From Streptococcus sp. HPH0090 (lineage in GTDB: Bacteria > Bacillota > Bacilli > Lactobacillales > Streptococcaceae): a stretch of DNA of 51,051 bases. Below, one piece after another: positions 1 through 8,545 of the stretch; the first letter of the stretch is position 1; each line of letters starts with the position of its first letter. Location: assembly GCF_000411475.1 (NCBI RefSeq), contig NZ_KE150466.1:1-51051 (forward strand). Reading direction: 5' to 3'. Below the pieces are notes generated by a model. It had not been told where the DNA came from and made no database searches. It saw only the letters and a list, made by a program, of their open reading frames with translations. A program made the position numbers and the translations under genes.

Positions 1-33
1 TCATCCTGAGCCAGGATCAAACTCTCATTAAAA
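1..33 (-). rRNA. 16S ribosomal RNA, 5' end only (partial)
   Basis: The reverse complement carries the universal 16S 5' segment AGAGTTTGATCCTGGCTCAG, so the gene is read leftward and continues outside the window. The mature 5' end is estimated at about position 33 from the usual streptococcal TTTAATGAGAG start. Only about 33 bases are present, which is too few for species assignment. Confidence 0.95.
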
Positions 34-172
34 GTTTGAGTTCTCACTCATTTCTGTCACTGACAGATTTATTGTTTTTTCATTGTTCAGTACTATAACC
101 TTAAGTTATAGTGCCCTGCACATTGGTTCGTCTTGTTCAGTTTTCAAAGGTCTTTGTCGCTCTTGCGACAAC
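34..172 (-). promoter_or_regulatory. rRNA operon leader with boxA antitermination motif
   Basis: This is the transcribed leader between the rRNA promoter and 16S. On the minus strand it contains a boxA-like motif CCTTTGAAAACTG (138-150), the NusB/NusE-type antitermination signal usual in Firmicute rRNA leaders. It also holds a 7-bp hairpin (TTGTCGC and GCGACAA around 154-171) and a second hairpin around 96-118 (ACTATAACTTAAGGTTATAGT). These elements normally pair with sequence beyond 16S to form the RNase III processing stem. Confidence 0.7.
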
Positions 173-178
173 TATATT

Positions 179-207
179 AGTATATCACAGTCGTTTTTCT
201 CTGTCAA
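179..207 (-). promoter_or_regulatory. rRNA operon promoter
   Basis: On the minus strand there is a consensus -35 TTGACA (202-207), a 17-bp spacer and a -10 TATACT (179-184). Transcription would start near 172 and run through the boxA leader into 16S. Confidence 0.85.
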
Positions 208-260
208 CAGGTTTTTTTAACTTTTTTTATATCCTGTTTCCTTCAACCGCGATACACCCA

Positions 261-332
261 TAGTCCGTACGGGATTCGAACCCGTGTTACCGCCGTGAAA
301 AGGCGGTGTCTTAACCCCTTGACCAACGGACC
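261..332 (-). tRNA. tRNA-Glu (anticodon UUC)
   Basis: A 72-nt cloverleaf reads on the minus strand. The acceptor arms GGTCCGT and ACGGACT pair over 7 bp with one G-U pair. The T arm contains GGTTCGAATCC. The anticodon stem CCGCC/GGCGG encloses the loop TTTTCAC, giving anticodon TTC and hence glutamate. No CCA is encoded after the discriminator A. It lies just upstream of the rRNA promoter and has its own promoter. Confidence 0.95.
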
Positions 333-353
333 TTGAGCTTTTCAACTCTTTCT

Positions 354-381
354 ATTATACCTACTTTTTTACGCTTGTCAA
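354..381 (-). promoter_or_regulatory. tRNA-Glu promoter
   Basis: The minus strand shows -35 TTGACA (376-381), a 16-bp spacer and -10 TATAAT (354-359). The predicted start lies about 15 nt before the tRNA. Confidence 0.8.
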
Positions 382-401
382 CTGGTTTTTCTTATTTTTT
401 A

Positions 402-878
402 TTATTTTGGTGCAAAATCTTTTAAGACAATTTGCAATTCTTTAAGCATAGCTTTTCTACCTTTGAATCGTTCGTCTGCCATCAATCGCTCGAAATATTC
501 CAACCTCTCCTTTCCTAAACTAGCCTGATATTTCTTAAGCATTTCTTGTAGTGCGTAGGACTCATCCAAGAGAAGTCCTCCCTCTCCTAATCTGTGGCTA
601 ATTTCACTCACTTCTTCGTATGCTTGGCGATCTAACTTTCTTTTATGACTCTCTTGCTTTCGCACGGCATCTAAAATTCGATTGCGAAATTTTGTTTTAA
701 AGTAGATATAGAACTGTTTGTCTTTTTTCTCCTTGAATTCTGGGTAGTTCTCAATTAATTCATGAAGGCAAATCATTCCTTCTTGGTCCCAATCTTCTTT
801 TTCCCATAAATGTAGATAGTACTCCTTTCGGCACTTGTGTACGATAGCTTTTACTTCTTGGTAATTTTTTTCTAACAT
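402..878 (-). CDS. comX: Competence-specific alternative sigma factor ComX (SigX)
   Basis: A 158-aa homologue of streptococcal ComX, the sigma factor that redirects RNA polymerase to late competence genes (DNA uptake and recombination). Recognition rests on the ComX-typical segments YYLHLW, DWDQEGM, YFKTKFRNRILD, VRKQESHKR and EVSEISHRL, and on the usual length near 160 aa. The frame is open 13 codons further upstream, but the ATG at 878 is chosen because GGGAGGG lies 5-6 nt before it and family alignment begins there. A -10 TATACT lies at 902-907. I did not find a convincing ComE repeat in the upstream DNA, so control by ComDE is expected from the family and not seen. The position beside tRNA-Glu and 16S matches the rRNA-linked comX copies of other mitis-group streptococci, where a second identical copy often exists. 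Confidence 0.93.
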   Translation of the reverse strand: MLEKNYQEVKAIVHKCRKEYYLHLWEKEDWDQEGMICLHELIENYPEFKEKKDKQFYIYFKTKFRNRILDAVRKQESHKRKLDRQAYEEVSEISHRLGEGGLLLDESYALQEMLKKYQASLGKERLEYFERLMADERFKGRKAMLKELQIVLKDFAPK

Positions 879-1024
879 GATTACCCTCCCTTTCTGCATT
901 AAGTATAGCAGAGTCAACCTTCAAAAATGCCTTTATTCTTTATTTTGCTTCTATGCTTGTTTGAGTTTATACTTTAGATACTAATACATCTCTTTTACGT
1001 TATTTTTGAATCATTTCAGGACAC

Positions 1025-1053
1025 AAAAAATGACAAGAAATCATTCTTGCCAT
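1025..1053 (-). terminator. Terminator after pbp2A
   Basis: On the minus strand a stem TGGCAAGAA/TTCTTGTCA (one G-U pair) is followed by TTTTTT, 8 nt past the pbp2A stop codon. Confidence 0.8.
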
Positions 1054-1060
1054 TTAAGAA

Positions 1061-3286
1061 TTATTGGAACAAATCTACTATTGTATCCCATATTGTTTTT
1101 GCTTTTTCTTTAATCTTAGCATCTGAAATTGCTCGTTCTGCTTCATCGATTAAATTCTGAGCTCGACCTTGGATGTCAGTTATAGAATCTCCAGACTGTG
1201 TCCCTGCATTATCACTGGCCTGACTCGGAGTATTTTGCGGAGCAATCCCATTAAGCTTATAGGCGTTCTCTACTTTAAAAGTAGTTCCTGGAGTATAAGG
1301 AAGTATTGTTTCAGCCATACTTCTGAATATATGAGCCGCACCATTCGAAGTCGAACCTGCTAGATAATGATTTTCGTCCGTGGTCGGGAAACCGAGCCAG
1401 TGACTAATTACCACGTCAGGAGTATATCCGATAACCCATTGGTCACTTGTATATACTGGGTTAAAGGCTGCTTCTGTTGTACCAGTTTTTCCTGCCATAA
1501 CATAATCATCAGGTGAAGAACTGATCCCAGTACCATTTGTGAAGGTCCCTAACATCATACTTGTCATTTTATCAGCTACTGACTTATCAATTACACGTTT
1601 CTGAGAATTTTTGTGAGTAGCAATGACTTGTCCACTTGCATTTTCAATTCGTGTAATAAAATGCGCTTCAGGCATCAATCCATCATTTGCAAATGCCGCA
1701 TAAGCCTGGGCCATTTGTAGTGGACTGGTCTCCACACCACCACCTAGAGCTACACCTAATACACGATCAACATTCGTTAAATCAAGTCCGAATCTTTCGC
1801 CTGATTCAAAAGCTTTATCGATACCAAGCTGTTTGACTGTCGCTACGGCAGGTAGATTTAGAGATTCAGCTAAAGCTTGATACATTGGAACTTCTGGCGA
1901 CGTTTTGATTCCAGCGTAGTTATCGACCTTGTAGTCACCATATTCCATAGTATGATTATCCAGCTCTTTATTTAGAGCCCAACCTGCTTCGACTGCTGGT
2001 GTATAGACTACTAATGGTTTAATCGTTGAGCCTGGGCTTCTTTTTGATTGGGTTGCATAGTTGAAATTTCGGAAACCAGCTTTATCATCTCCTGCCACAC
2101 GTCCGACAACTCCACGAACTCCTCCCGTTTTTGGTTCTAAAGCAACACTACCCGACTCAGCATGTGTTCCATCTTCTGCAGTTGGAAAGAGATCTGTATT
2201 TTCATAGATGACCTGCATATTAGCTTGGTAATTCTGGTCTAACTCTGTATAAATACGATAGCCGTTGTTCACGATTTCTTCTTCAGTTAGATTATACTTT
2301 TCAATCGCTTCATTAACAACTGCATCAAAGTAAGAAGGATAACGGTAGTCTGAAATTTTCCCCTCGTAAGTATCCTGAAGCTGAGAGGCCATATCAACGC
2401 TTGCAGCTTCCGCTTCTTTATTTTTATCAATATAACCAGCAGCTACCATGTTCTGCAAGACGGTGTCCCTACGATTTGTAGAATCCTCAATCGAATTTAA
2501 AGGGTTGTACAATTCCGGCCCTTTAAGCATTCCTGCTAGGGTTGCTGCTTCATCGAGTGTCAGCTGAGAGGCTGAAACCCCAAAGTATTTTTTACTTGCA
2601 TCTTCAACGCCCCAAACTCCATTACCGAAGTAGGCATTGTTCAAGTACATGGTTAGAATTTCCTTCTTGCTATATTTTTTGGTTAATTCCAAAGCTAAGA
2701 AGAATTCTTTCGCCTTCCTTTGAACAGTCTGGTCTTGAGATAGATAGGCATTCTTAGCCAACTGCTGAGTGATTGTAGAACCACCACCCGAGCGACCTGC
2801 TGTTAGGATTGCCAGGAAAAAGCGTCCATAGTTAATTCCACTATTTTTATAGAAACTTCTATCTTCTGTCGCAATAACAGCATTCTGCAAATCTTCACTA
2901 ATATCCGAAAGTTCGACATAAGTCCCTTTTTGACCTGATAGGGCACCTGCTTCTTTTTCTTCTCTGTCAAAAATCAGAGTACGTGTTTTTAAAGCATTCT
3001 GCAAATCTGTCACATTTGTCGATTTCGCTAGGGCAAATAGATAGACCCCAACAAAAAGGCTTGCACTTAGTCCTATAATCAGAAAAATTTTTGTCAGATG
3101 ATAACGGCGCCAGAATTTTCGGATAGGACCAACTGCCCCAGATTTCTTTCGTCCTGATCTTGAACGTCGTAGATTACTAGACCCGTTACCTTCATGTTCA
3201 ACTTCATTAGTCTCTGTTTCTTCAACTTCAGATTCTTCCTTTTTAAATAAAGAAAGAAATTTTTCAAATAATGTATCTAATTTCAT
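1061..3286 (-). CDS. pbp2A: Class A penicillin-binding protein 2a (bifunctional glycosyltransferase/transpeptidase)
   Basis: A 741-aa peptidoglycan synthase that polymerises lipid II and cross-links stem peptides outside the membrane. The cytoplasmic N-terminus is acidic and then Arg/Lys-rich (to about residue 65), followed by one membrane anchor at about 66-86. The GT51 glycosyltransferase domain shows EDRSFYK (141-147) and GGGSTITQQLAKNAYL (167-182). The transpeptidase domain has the active-site SxxK as STIK (420-423), SxN as SLN (475-477) and KTGT (600-603). The sequence closely resembles pneumococcal Pbp2a in both domains, apart from the acidic N-terminal region, and not Pbp1a or Pbp1b. 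The C-terminal tail (about 690-741) is Ala/Asp/Lys-rich. It is monocistronic, with a terminator just after it. Confidence 0.95.
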   Translation of the reverse strand: MKLDTLFEKFLSLFKKEESEVEETETNEVEHEGNGSSNLRRSRSGRKKSGAVGPIRKFWRRYHLTKIFLIIGLSASLFVGVYLFALAKSTNVTDLQNALKTRTLIFDREEKEAGALSGQKGTYVELSDISEDLQNAVIATEDRSFYKNSGINYGRFFLAILTAGRSGGGSTITQQLAKNAYLSQDQTVQRKAKEFFLALELTKKYSKKEILTMYLNNAYFGNGVWGVEDASKKYFGVSASQLTLDEAATLAGMLKGPELYNPLNSIEDSTNRRDTVLQNMVAAGYIDKNKEAEAASVDMASQLQDTYEGKISDYRYPSYFDAVVNEAIEKYNLTEEEIVNNGYRIYTELDQNYQANMQVIYENTDLFPTAEDGTHAESGSVALEPKTGGVRGVVGRVAGDDKAGFRNFNYATQSKRSPGSTIKPLVVYTPAVEAGWALNKELDNHTMEYGDYKVDNYAGIKTSPEVPMYQALAESLNLPAVATVKQLGIDKAFESGERFGLDLTNVDRVLGVALGGGVETSPLQMAQAYAAFANDGLMPEAHFITRIENASGQVIATHKNSQKRVIDKSVADKMTSMMLGTFTNGTGISSSPDDYVMAGKTGTTEAAFNPVYTSDQWVIGYTPDVVISHWLGFPTTDENHYLAGSTSNGAAHIFRSMAETILPYTPGTTFKVENAYKLNGIAPQNTPSQASDNAGTQSGDSITDIQGRAQNLIDEAERAISDAKIKEKAKTIWDTIVDLFQ

Positions 3287-3362
3287 GCGTTTATTTTATC
3301 ATCTTCCCCATAGGAAGACAAGAATTTAGCTAGTTCCACTGTCCAAATAAACTAATTTTTGT

Positions 3363-3374
3363 TACAATATCTGT
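3363..3374 (+). promoter_or_regulatory. Extended -10 directly before the start codon of the pseudouridine synthase gene
   Basis: The sequence TGTTACAAT (3360-3368) is an extended -10 element. A start 6-7 bases downstream would fall on the A of the ATG at 3375. No Shine-Dalgarno-like sequence precedes this ATG, so the mRNA may be leaderless. Confidence 0.55.
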
Positions 3375-4250
3375 ATGAAATTTACCTTTACTGTCCCTGA
3401 GTCTCTACCTGAAATGACGGTCAAGTTCTTCCTAGAAGAACAACTGTTAATCCCTCGAAAAATACGTCATTTTTTAAGAGTTAAGAAGCATATCCTCATC
3501 AACCAAGAAGAGGTTCACTGGCACCAAACTATCAAACCTGGCGATGAATGCCAATTAATTTTCGATGAGGAAGACTATCCTGCAAAAAGAATTTCTTTAG
3601 GAAACCCCAATCTTGTAGAAGAAGTCTATCAAGACCAACATTTGATCATTGTCAACAAACCCGAGGGTATGAAAACGCATGGAAATCAGCCTGATGAGGT
3701 TGCTCTTCTCAATCATGTCAGCGCCTATGTAGGTCAAACTTGCTATGTCGTTCATAGACTAGACAAAGAAACAAGTGGCCTCGTACTATTTGCAAAAAAC
3801 CCCTTCATACTTCCTATCTTAAACCGATTATTAGAGAAAAAAGAGATTTCGCGAGAATACTGGGCCTTAGTGGAAGGAAAAACAGAAGCCAAAGAACTGA
3901 TCTTTCGAGATAAAATCGGGCGTAATCGACATGATCGTAGAAAACGGGTCATCAATCAAAAAAATGGCCAATACGCTGAAACACAGGTAAGTCGATTAAA
4001 GAATTTTCAAAACAAAACTAGTCTCGTTCGTTGTAGATTAAAAACAGGGCGAACTCATCAGATTCGGGTTCATCTATCTCACCACGGACATCCAATCCTA
4101 GGAGACCCTCTCTACAACCCACACTCAAAAACTAAGAGACTGATGCTACACGCATTCAAACTATCTTTCATTCACCCGTTAACCCTAAATAAATTAAGTT
4201 TTACTGCGTTATCAGATACATTTGAAAGAGAATTAAAACAAAATGGATGA
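3375..4250 (+). CDS. RluA/RluD-family RNA pseudouridine synthase
   Basis: A 291-aa pseudouridine synthase that isomerises uridine in rRNA or tRNA. The N-terminal 60 residues look like an S4-type RNA-binding module (IPRKIRHFLRVKKHILINQ). The catalytic motif HRLDKETSGLVLFAKN holds the active-site Asp of the RluA family, and the C-terminal motif GRTHQIRVHLSHHGHPILGDPLY is also typical. The target base cannot be told from sequence. It is a single plus-strand gene between two convergent minus-strand genes, and it ends inside its own terminator. The likely absence of a 5' leader is discussed as a finding. Confidence 0.9.
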   Translation: MKFTFTVPESLPEMTVKFFLEEQLLIPRKIRHFLRVKKHILINQEEVHWHQTIKPGDECQLIFDEEDYPAKRISLGNPNLVEEVYQDQHLIIVNKPEGMKTHGNQPDEVALLNHVSAYVGQTCYVVHRLDKETSGLVLFAKNPFILPILNRLLEKKEISREYWALVEGKTEAKELIFRDKIGRNRHDRRKRVINQKNGQYAETQVSRLKNFQNKTSLVRCRLKTGRTHQIRVHLSHHGHPILGDPLYNPHSKTKRLMLHAFKLSFIHPLTLNKLSFTALSDTFERELKQNG

Positions 4251-4271
4251 TTTTATCATCCATTTTGTTTT
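4235..4271 (+). terminator. Long hairpin overlapping the pseudouridine synthase stop codon
   Basis: A perfect 16-bp stem runs from 4235-4250 to 4256-4271 (AAAACAAAATGGATGA and its complement) with a 5-nt loop. The TGA stop is the last triplet of the left arm. The right arm ends in TTTT, and a weaker reverse signal is also possible. Confidence 0.75.
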
Positions 4272-4282
4272 GATAGAGGCAA

Positions 4283-4310
4283 AAAAGCAAGACCAGTTGG
4301 TCTTGCTTTT
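4283..4310 (-). terminator. Terminator after gap
   Basis: A perfect 13-bp stem AAAAGCAAGACCA/TGGTCTTGCTTTT lies 14 nt beyond the gap stop, with a T-run on the minus strand. Flanking A and T tracts allow it to work in both directions between two convergent genes. Confidence 0.85.
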
Positions 4311-4323
4311 ATCGACTCAGGAA

Positions 4324-5334
4324 TTATTTAGCAATTTTTGCGAAGTATTCAAGAGTACGTACAAGTTGTGCAGTGTAAGACATTTCGTTGTCATACCATG
4401 AAACAACTTTAACCAATTGTTTACCGTCAACGTCAAGAACTTTAGTTTGAGTTGCGTCAAACAATGATCCGTAAGACATACCTACAACGTCTGAAGAAAC
4501 GATTGGATCTTCAGTGTAACCGTATGATTCGTTAGCTACTGCTTTCATAGCTGCATTTACTTCATCAACAGTAACGTTCTTTTCAAGAACAACTACCAAT
4601 TCAGTAACTGATCCAGTTGGAGTAGGAACGCGTTGTGCAGCTCCGTCCAATTTACCGTTCAATTCAGGGATAACCAAACCGATTGCTTTAGCAGCACCAG
4701 TTGAGTTAGGAACGATGTTAGCAGCACCAGCGCGTGCACGACGAAGGTCACCTTTACGGTGTGGACCGTCAAGGATCATTTGGTCACCAGTGTAAGCGTG
4801 GATAGTAGTCATCAATCCTTCAACAACACCGAAGTTATCTTGAAGAGCTTTAGCCATTGGAGCCAAGCAGTTTGTAGTACATGAAGCACCTGAGATAACT
4901 GTTTCAGTACCATCAAGAATATCGTGGTTAGTGTTAAATACGACTGTTTTAACATCTGATCCACCAGGAGCAGTGATAACAACTTTCTTAGCACCACCAG
5001 CATGCAAGTGTTTTTCTGCAGCTGCTTTAGTAGCAAAGAAACCAGTTGCTTCAAGAACGATTTCTACACCGTCGTTAGCCCAGTCGATTTGTTCTGGATC
5101 ACGTTCAGCAGAAACTTTGATGAATTTACCGTTAACTTCGAATCCACCTTCTTTAACTTCTACAGTACCGTCGAAACGACCTTGAGTTGTGTCGTATTTC
5201 AACAAGTGCGCAAGCATAACTGGATCTGTAAGGTCGTTGATGCGAGTAACTTCAACACCTTCTACGTTTTGGATACGGCGGAAAGCAAGACGACCGATAC
5301 GTCCGAAACCGTTAATACCAACTTTAACTACCAT
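4324..5334 (-). CDS. gap: Glyceraldehyde-3-phosphate dehydrogenase (NAD-dependent, type I)
   Basis: A 336-aa glycolytic GAPDH that oxidises glyceraldehyde-3-phosphate to 1,3-bisphosphoglycerate in the cytosol. The N-terminal Rossmann motif [15 protein letters not shown] binds NAD. The catalytic motif [12 protein letters not shown] carries the nucleophilic Cys, and the inorganic-phosphate loop and the C-terminal WYDNEMSYT segment are also present. The start at 5334 is set by AGGAGG six bases upstream and by the family N-terminus. The frame is open 24 codons further back, but this lies in the untranslated leader. It is monocistronic, with a consensus promoter overlapped by a cre-like site. Confidence 0.97.
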   Translation of the reverse strand: MVVKVGINGFGRIGRLAFRRIQNVEGVEVTRINDLTDPVMLAHLLKYDTTQGRFDGTVEVKEGGFEVNGKFIKVSAERDPEQIDWANDGVEIVLEATGFFATKAAAEKHLHAGGAKKVVITAPGGSDVKTVVFNTNHDILDGTETVISGASCTTNCLAPMAKALQDNFGVVEGLMTTIHAYTGDQMILDGPHRKGDLRRARAGAANIVPNSTGAAKAIGLVIPELNGKLDGAAQRVPTPTGSVTELVVVLEKNVTVDEVNAAMKAVANESYGYTEDPIVSSDVVGMSYGSLFDATQTKVLDVDGKQLVKVVSWYDNEMSYTAQLVRTLEYFAKIAK

Positions 5335-5420
5335 TAGTGATTTCCTCCTTATGAAAATCATGAAAATTTTATTGTGAAAAGAGTAACTTGAATCACTACA
5401 AATCACCTTTCAACAAACCT

Positions 5421-5458
5421 ATTATATAACTATTTGAGTTTAATTGCAAGCGCTGACG
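5421..5458 (-). promoter_or_regulatory. gap promoter overlapped by a CcpA (cre) site
   Basis: The minus strand has -35 TTGCAA (5444-5449), a 17-bp spacer and -10 TATAAT (5421-5426). The sequence TTGCAAGCGCTGACG (5444-5458) fits the CcpA consensus WTGNAANCGNWNNCA except for its last base, and it covers the -35 hexamer. This placement would let CcpA affect polymerase binding. Activity is inferred from sequence. Confidence 0.65.
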
Positions 5459-5601
5459 TCGATTTTCATTTCAGTTTTATGCTTTTCAAAGACTCTAATT
5501 TATCTAAATTACCATAGTCAAAAGTCTTTTGTCCTTTCTCTTTATCATATTTCCAAACTCTTTTTGTCAAATCCTCAAACTCTTATATTTTAGAAAATTA
5601 T

Positions 5602-5629
5602 AAAAAGAGACAGGATTACTCCTGCCTCT
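5602..5629 (-). terminator. Terminator after adhE
   Basis: The minus strand shows AGAGGCAGGA and TCCTGTCTCT paired (one G-U pair) with a 4-nt loop, followed by TTTTTA, 15 nt after the adhE stop. Confidence 0.85.
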
Positions 5630-5643
5630 AGGTTGATAATCAA

Positions 5644-8295
5644 TTACTTAAGACGTCCTGGTCTTTCTTTGTAACCATAGTAAGCATCTTCGATGATTTC
5701 TTGCATATGATCAACCATTGGAAGACGTGGGTTTGCAGGTGAACATTGATCTTCATAAGCAAGGAAGGCCAATTCACGTGAATGTTCTTTCCATTCTTTC
5801 TCATCAATACCTTGTGCTTTGAAGTTCATTTCGATCCCTACACGCTCACCGAGTTCGTAAACAGCTTTTGCGTAAGATGCAACCCCTTCTTCTGGTGTAG
5901 AAGCTGGAAGGCCAAGCATACGAGCGATATCTTGATATTTCTCATCTGCACGGTAGTAGTTGTACTTAGGCCATGTAGCTGTCTTAGCTGGGCGTGTACC
6001 ATTGTAACGGATAACGTATGGAAGCAAGATTGCATTTGTACGTCCGTGAACTGTGTGGAATTGTGCACCAATCTTGTGAGCCATTGAGTGAGAAATACCT
6101 AGGAAGGCATTGGCAAAGGCCATACCAGCAATTGTTGAAGCGTTATGCATTTTCTCACGTGAGTGGAAGTCTGCATTCTTCACTGAGCTTTCCAAGTTTT
6201 CGAATACAAGTTTGATAGCTTGAAGAGCAAGACCGTCAGTGTAGTCGCTAGCCATTTGTGATACGTAAGCTTCAGTCGCGTGAGTCAATACGTCCATACC
6301 AGTATCAGCAGCAACAAATCCAGGAATTGTCAATACCAAAGCAGGGTCTACGATTGCCACAGTTGGTGTCAATGAGTAGTCAGCGATTGGGTATTTACGG
6401 TTGTTTGCTTTATCAGAGATAACGGCAAATGGAGTTACTTCAGATCCTGTACCAGATGTAGTTGGGATCGCGATGAATTTAGTCTTCTTACCAAGCAATG
6501 GGAATTTGAAGGCACGTTTACGGATATCCATGAATTTTTGTACAAGGTCACGGAAGTCCACTTCTGGCTGCTCGTAGAAAAGCCACATTACTTTAGCAGC
6601 ATCCATTGGTGATCCACCACCAAGAGCGATGATTGTATCTGGTTTGAATGAACGCATGATTTCTGTACCACGTTCAACAGTTGTGATATCTGGATCTGGC
6701 TCTACATCTGCAAAGATTTGGTAAACAACCTTATTGCGACGAAGGTCAAGTTGTTCGATGATACGATCAAGGAAACCAAGTTCTACCATAGCGTGGTCTG
6801 TAACGATCATGACACGCTCAACGTCACGACATTTTTGAAGGTATTGAATTGAATCACGTTCAAAGTATGTTTTTGAAGGAAGTTTCATCCATTGCATGTT
6901 ATTTCTCCGTCTTCCGACTTTTTTGATGTTCAAGAGGTTAATGGCGCTAACGTTATCCCCAACTGAGTTACGTCCGTAAGAACCACATCCGAGTGTCAAT
7001 GATGGCAAGAAGGCATTATAAACGTCTCCGATACCACCGAAAGTAGAAGGTGAGTTACAGATAACACGAATAGCTTTAACAGCTTTACCAAATTCTTTAG
7101 TCAATTCTTCATCAGCAGTATGGATAGCAGCTGAGTGTCCGAGACCGTTAAATTCAACCATTTGACGAGCTTTATTAATTCCGTCTTCACGGTTTTCAGA
7201 TTTCAAAACTGCGATAACTGGTGACAATTTTTCACGAGTCAATGGCTCGTTTTCACCAACTTCTTTACATTCTGCCGCAAGAATGTTTGTTCCTTCCGGA
7301 ACACTAAATCCTGCTTGTTCTGCAATCCAAGTTGCTGGTTTCCCAACGATATCAGCGTTCAATTTTGCACCAGCACAGTTTTTGCTGTTTGCTTTCACGC
7401 CGAAGCAGAACTCTTCAAGAAGAGCTTTTTCTTTTTTGTTTACAAAGTAAGTGTGGTAAGATTTGAATTCTTTGACAAATTCATCGTAAATTTCTTTATC
7501 AATGATAACCGCTTGTTCAGATGCACAGACCATACCGTTATCAAATGATTTAGACATTACGATATCGTGAGCAGCTTGGCGGATATTAGCTGATTTTTCA
7601 ACATAAGCTGGAACGTTTCCGGCACCTACCCCAAGAGCTGGTTTTCCACATGAGTATGCAGCTTTAACCATGGCATTACCACCTGTTGCAAGGATTGTTG
7701 CAACGCCTTCGTGGTTCATAAGTGCACTAGTTGCTTCCATAGATGGTTCAGTAATCCACTGCACACAGTTTTCAGGAGCTCCTGCTTTAATCGCTGCATC
7801 ACGCACGATTTGAGCTGCATGAGCTGATGATTCTTGAGCTGATGGGTGGAATGCAAAGACAATCGGATTACGAGTCTTCAAAGAAATCAAAGCTTTAAAG
7901 ATTGCTGTTGAAGTAGGGTTAGTTGTTGGAGTAATCCCACAAACAACACCTACCGGTTCAGCAATCAGAGTCAATCCTGTTACATCATCTTCTTCGATAA
8001 CACCAACTGTTTTAGTGTGGCGCATGTTGTTTACTACGTGCTCACAAGCAAACAAGTTCTTAGTCGCTTTGTCTTCAAAGACACCACGACCAGTTTCTTC
8101 AAATGCATGAAGAGCAAGTTCTCCGTGTGCGTCAAGCGCTGCAACTGAAGCTTTTGCTACGATATAATCGACTTGATCTTGGTCGAGTTTACGCATTTCT
8201 TCAAGAGCAACCAAAGCCTTTTGCACCAAACCGTCGACATGCTTTTCAGCTGCGAGTTTCTTTTCCTCTGGTGTTACAGTTTTTTTATCAGCCAT
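5644..8295 (-). CDS. adhE: Bifunctional acetaldehyde-CoA/alcohol dehydrogenase
   Basis: An 883-aa fermentation enzyme that reduces acetyl-CoA to acetaldehyde and then ethanol, consuming two NADH. AdhE proteins usually form helical filaments (spirosomes). The N-terminal half is an aldehyde dehydrogenase with the catalytic Cys in DNGMVCASEQAV. The C-terminal half is an iron-dependent alcohol dehydrogenase with IALGGGSPMDAAK, PTTSGTGSE and the metal-binding motif GISHSMAHKIGAQFH. The ATG at 8295 is chosen for AGGAAAAT upstream and because homologues begin MADKKTV. The frame is open 17 codons earlier and overlaps the promoter region. The upstream DNA has a consensus promoter, Rex-like half-sites and a cre-like site, which fits control by NADH/NAD ratio and sugar supply. 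Confidence 0.97.
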   Translation of the reverse strand: MADKKTVTPEEKKLAAEKHVDGLVQKALVALEEMRKLDQDQVDYIVAKASVAALDAHGELALHAFEETGRGVFEDKATKNLFACEHVVNNMRHTKTVGVIEEDDVTGLTLIAEPVGVVCGITPTTNPTSTAIFKALISLKTRNPIVFAFHPSAQESSAHAAQIVRDAAIKAGAPENCVQWITEPSMEATSALMNHEGVATILATGGNAMVKAAYSCGKPALGVGAGNVPAYVEKSANIRQAAHDIVMSKSFDNGMVCASEQAVIIDKEIYDEFVKEFKSYHTYFVNKKEKALLEEFCFGVKANSKNCAGAKLNADIVGKPATWIAEQAGFSVPEGTNILAAECKEVGENEPLTREKLSPVIAVLKSENREDGINKARQMVEFNGLGHSAAIHTADEELTKEFGKAVKAIRVICNSPSTFGGIGDVYNAFLPSLTLGCGSYGRNSVGDNVSAINLLNIKKVGRRRNNMQWMKLPSKTYFERDSIQYLQKCRDVERVMIVTDHAMVELGFLDRIIEQLDLRRNKVVYQIFADVEPDPDITTVERGTEIMRSFKPDTIIALGGGSPMDAAKVMWLFYEQPEVDFRDLVQKFMDIRKRAFKFPLLGKKTKFIAIPTTSGTGSEVTPFAVISDKANNRKYPIADYSLTPTVAIVDPALVLTIPGFVAADTGMDVLTHATEAYVSQMASDYTDGLALQAIKLVFENLESSVKNADFHSREKMHNASTIAGMAFANAFLGISHSMAHKIGAQFHTVHGRTNAILLPYVIRYNGTRPAKTATWPKYNYYRADEKYQDIARMLGLPASTPEEGVASYAKAVYELGERVGIEMNFKAQGIDEKEWKEHSRELAFLAYEDQCSPANPRLPMVDHMQEIIEDAYYGYKERPGRLK

Positions 8296-8352
8296 ATTTT
8301 CCTCCATAGCTTTCAAGGATTGTAAGTCCTTTGTTAATTTTTTCACAATGTT

Positions 8353-8381
8353 ATTATAACTCTTTTTTTAAAAATTGTAAA
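8353..8381 (-). promoter_or_regulatory. adhE promoter
   Basis: The minus strand has -35 TTTACA (8376-8381), a 17-bp spacer and -10 TATAAT (8353-8358). A Rex-like half-site (ATTGTGAAA, 8341-8349) lies at the expected start of transcription. Confidence 0.8.
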
Positions 8382-8395
8382 CAGTTTCATAGAAA

Positions 8396-8506
8396 TTTCA
8401 CAAACTTTTTTTAGTTGTTTGTGAAAACATTTTCACATACGCCTACACATAAACTTTTACGCTCATACTTTGTGAAAAATTCTATAAAACTTTTATTTTT
8501 CACAAA
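8396..8506 (-). promoter_or_regulatory. Cluster of Rex-like operator half-sites upstream of adhE
   Basis: Five copies of TTTGTGAAA or its complement lie in alternating orientation. The best palindrome is TTGTGAAAACATTTTCACAT (8419-8438), close to the Rex operator TTGTGAANNNNTTCACAA. Two further inverted pairs are 8396-8405/8417-8426 (10 bp) and 8469-8480/8495-8506 (12 bp, 14-base spacing). Rex is the NADH-sensing repressor of adhE in related streptococci, so repression at low NADH is the likely purpose. Confidence 0.65.
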
Positions 8507-8545
8507 CTCGATTGTAAGATGGCATTGGAAGAGGTTCTAATTTCC

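Noticed and set aside
902..1020. A ComE-binding direct repeat upstream of comX.
   Set aside because: Several TTGA-type words are present, but none forms the known spacing convincingly.
4931..5337. Plus-strand ORFs inside gap.
   Set aside because: They are shadows of a strongly conserved gene and have no ribosome-binding sites.
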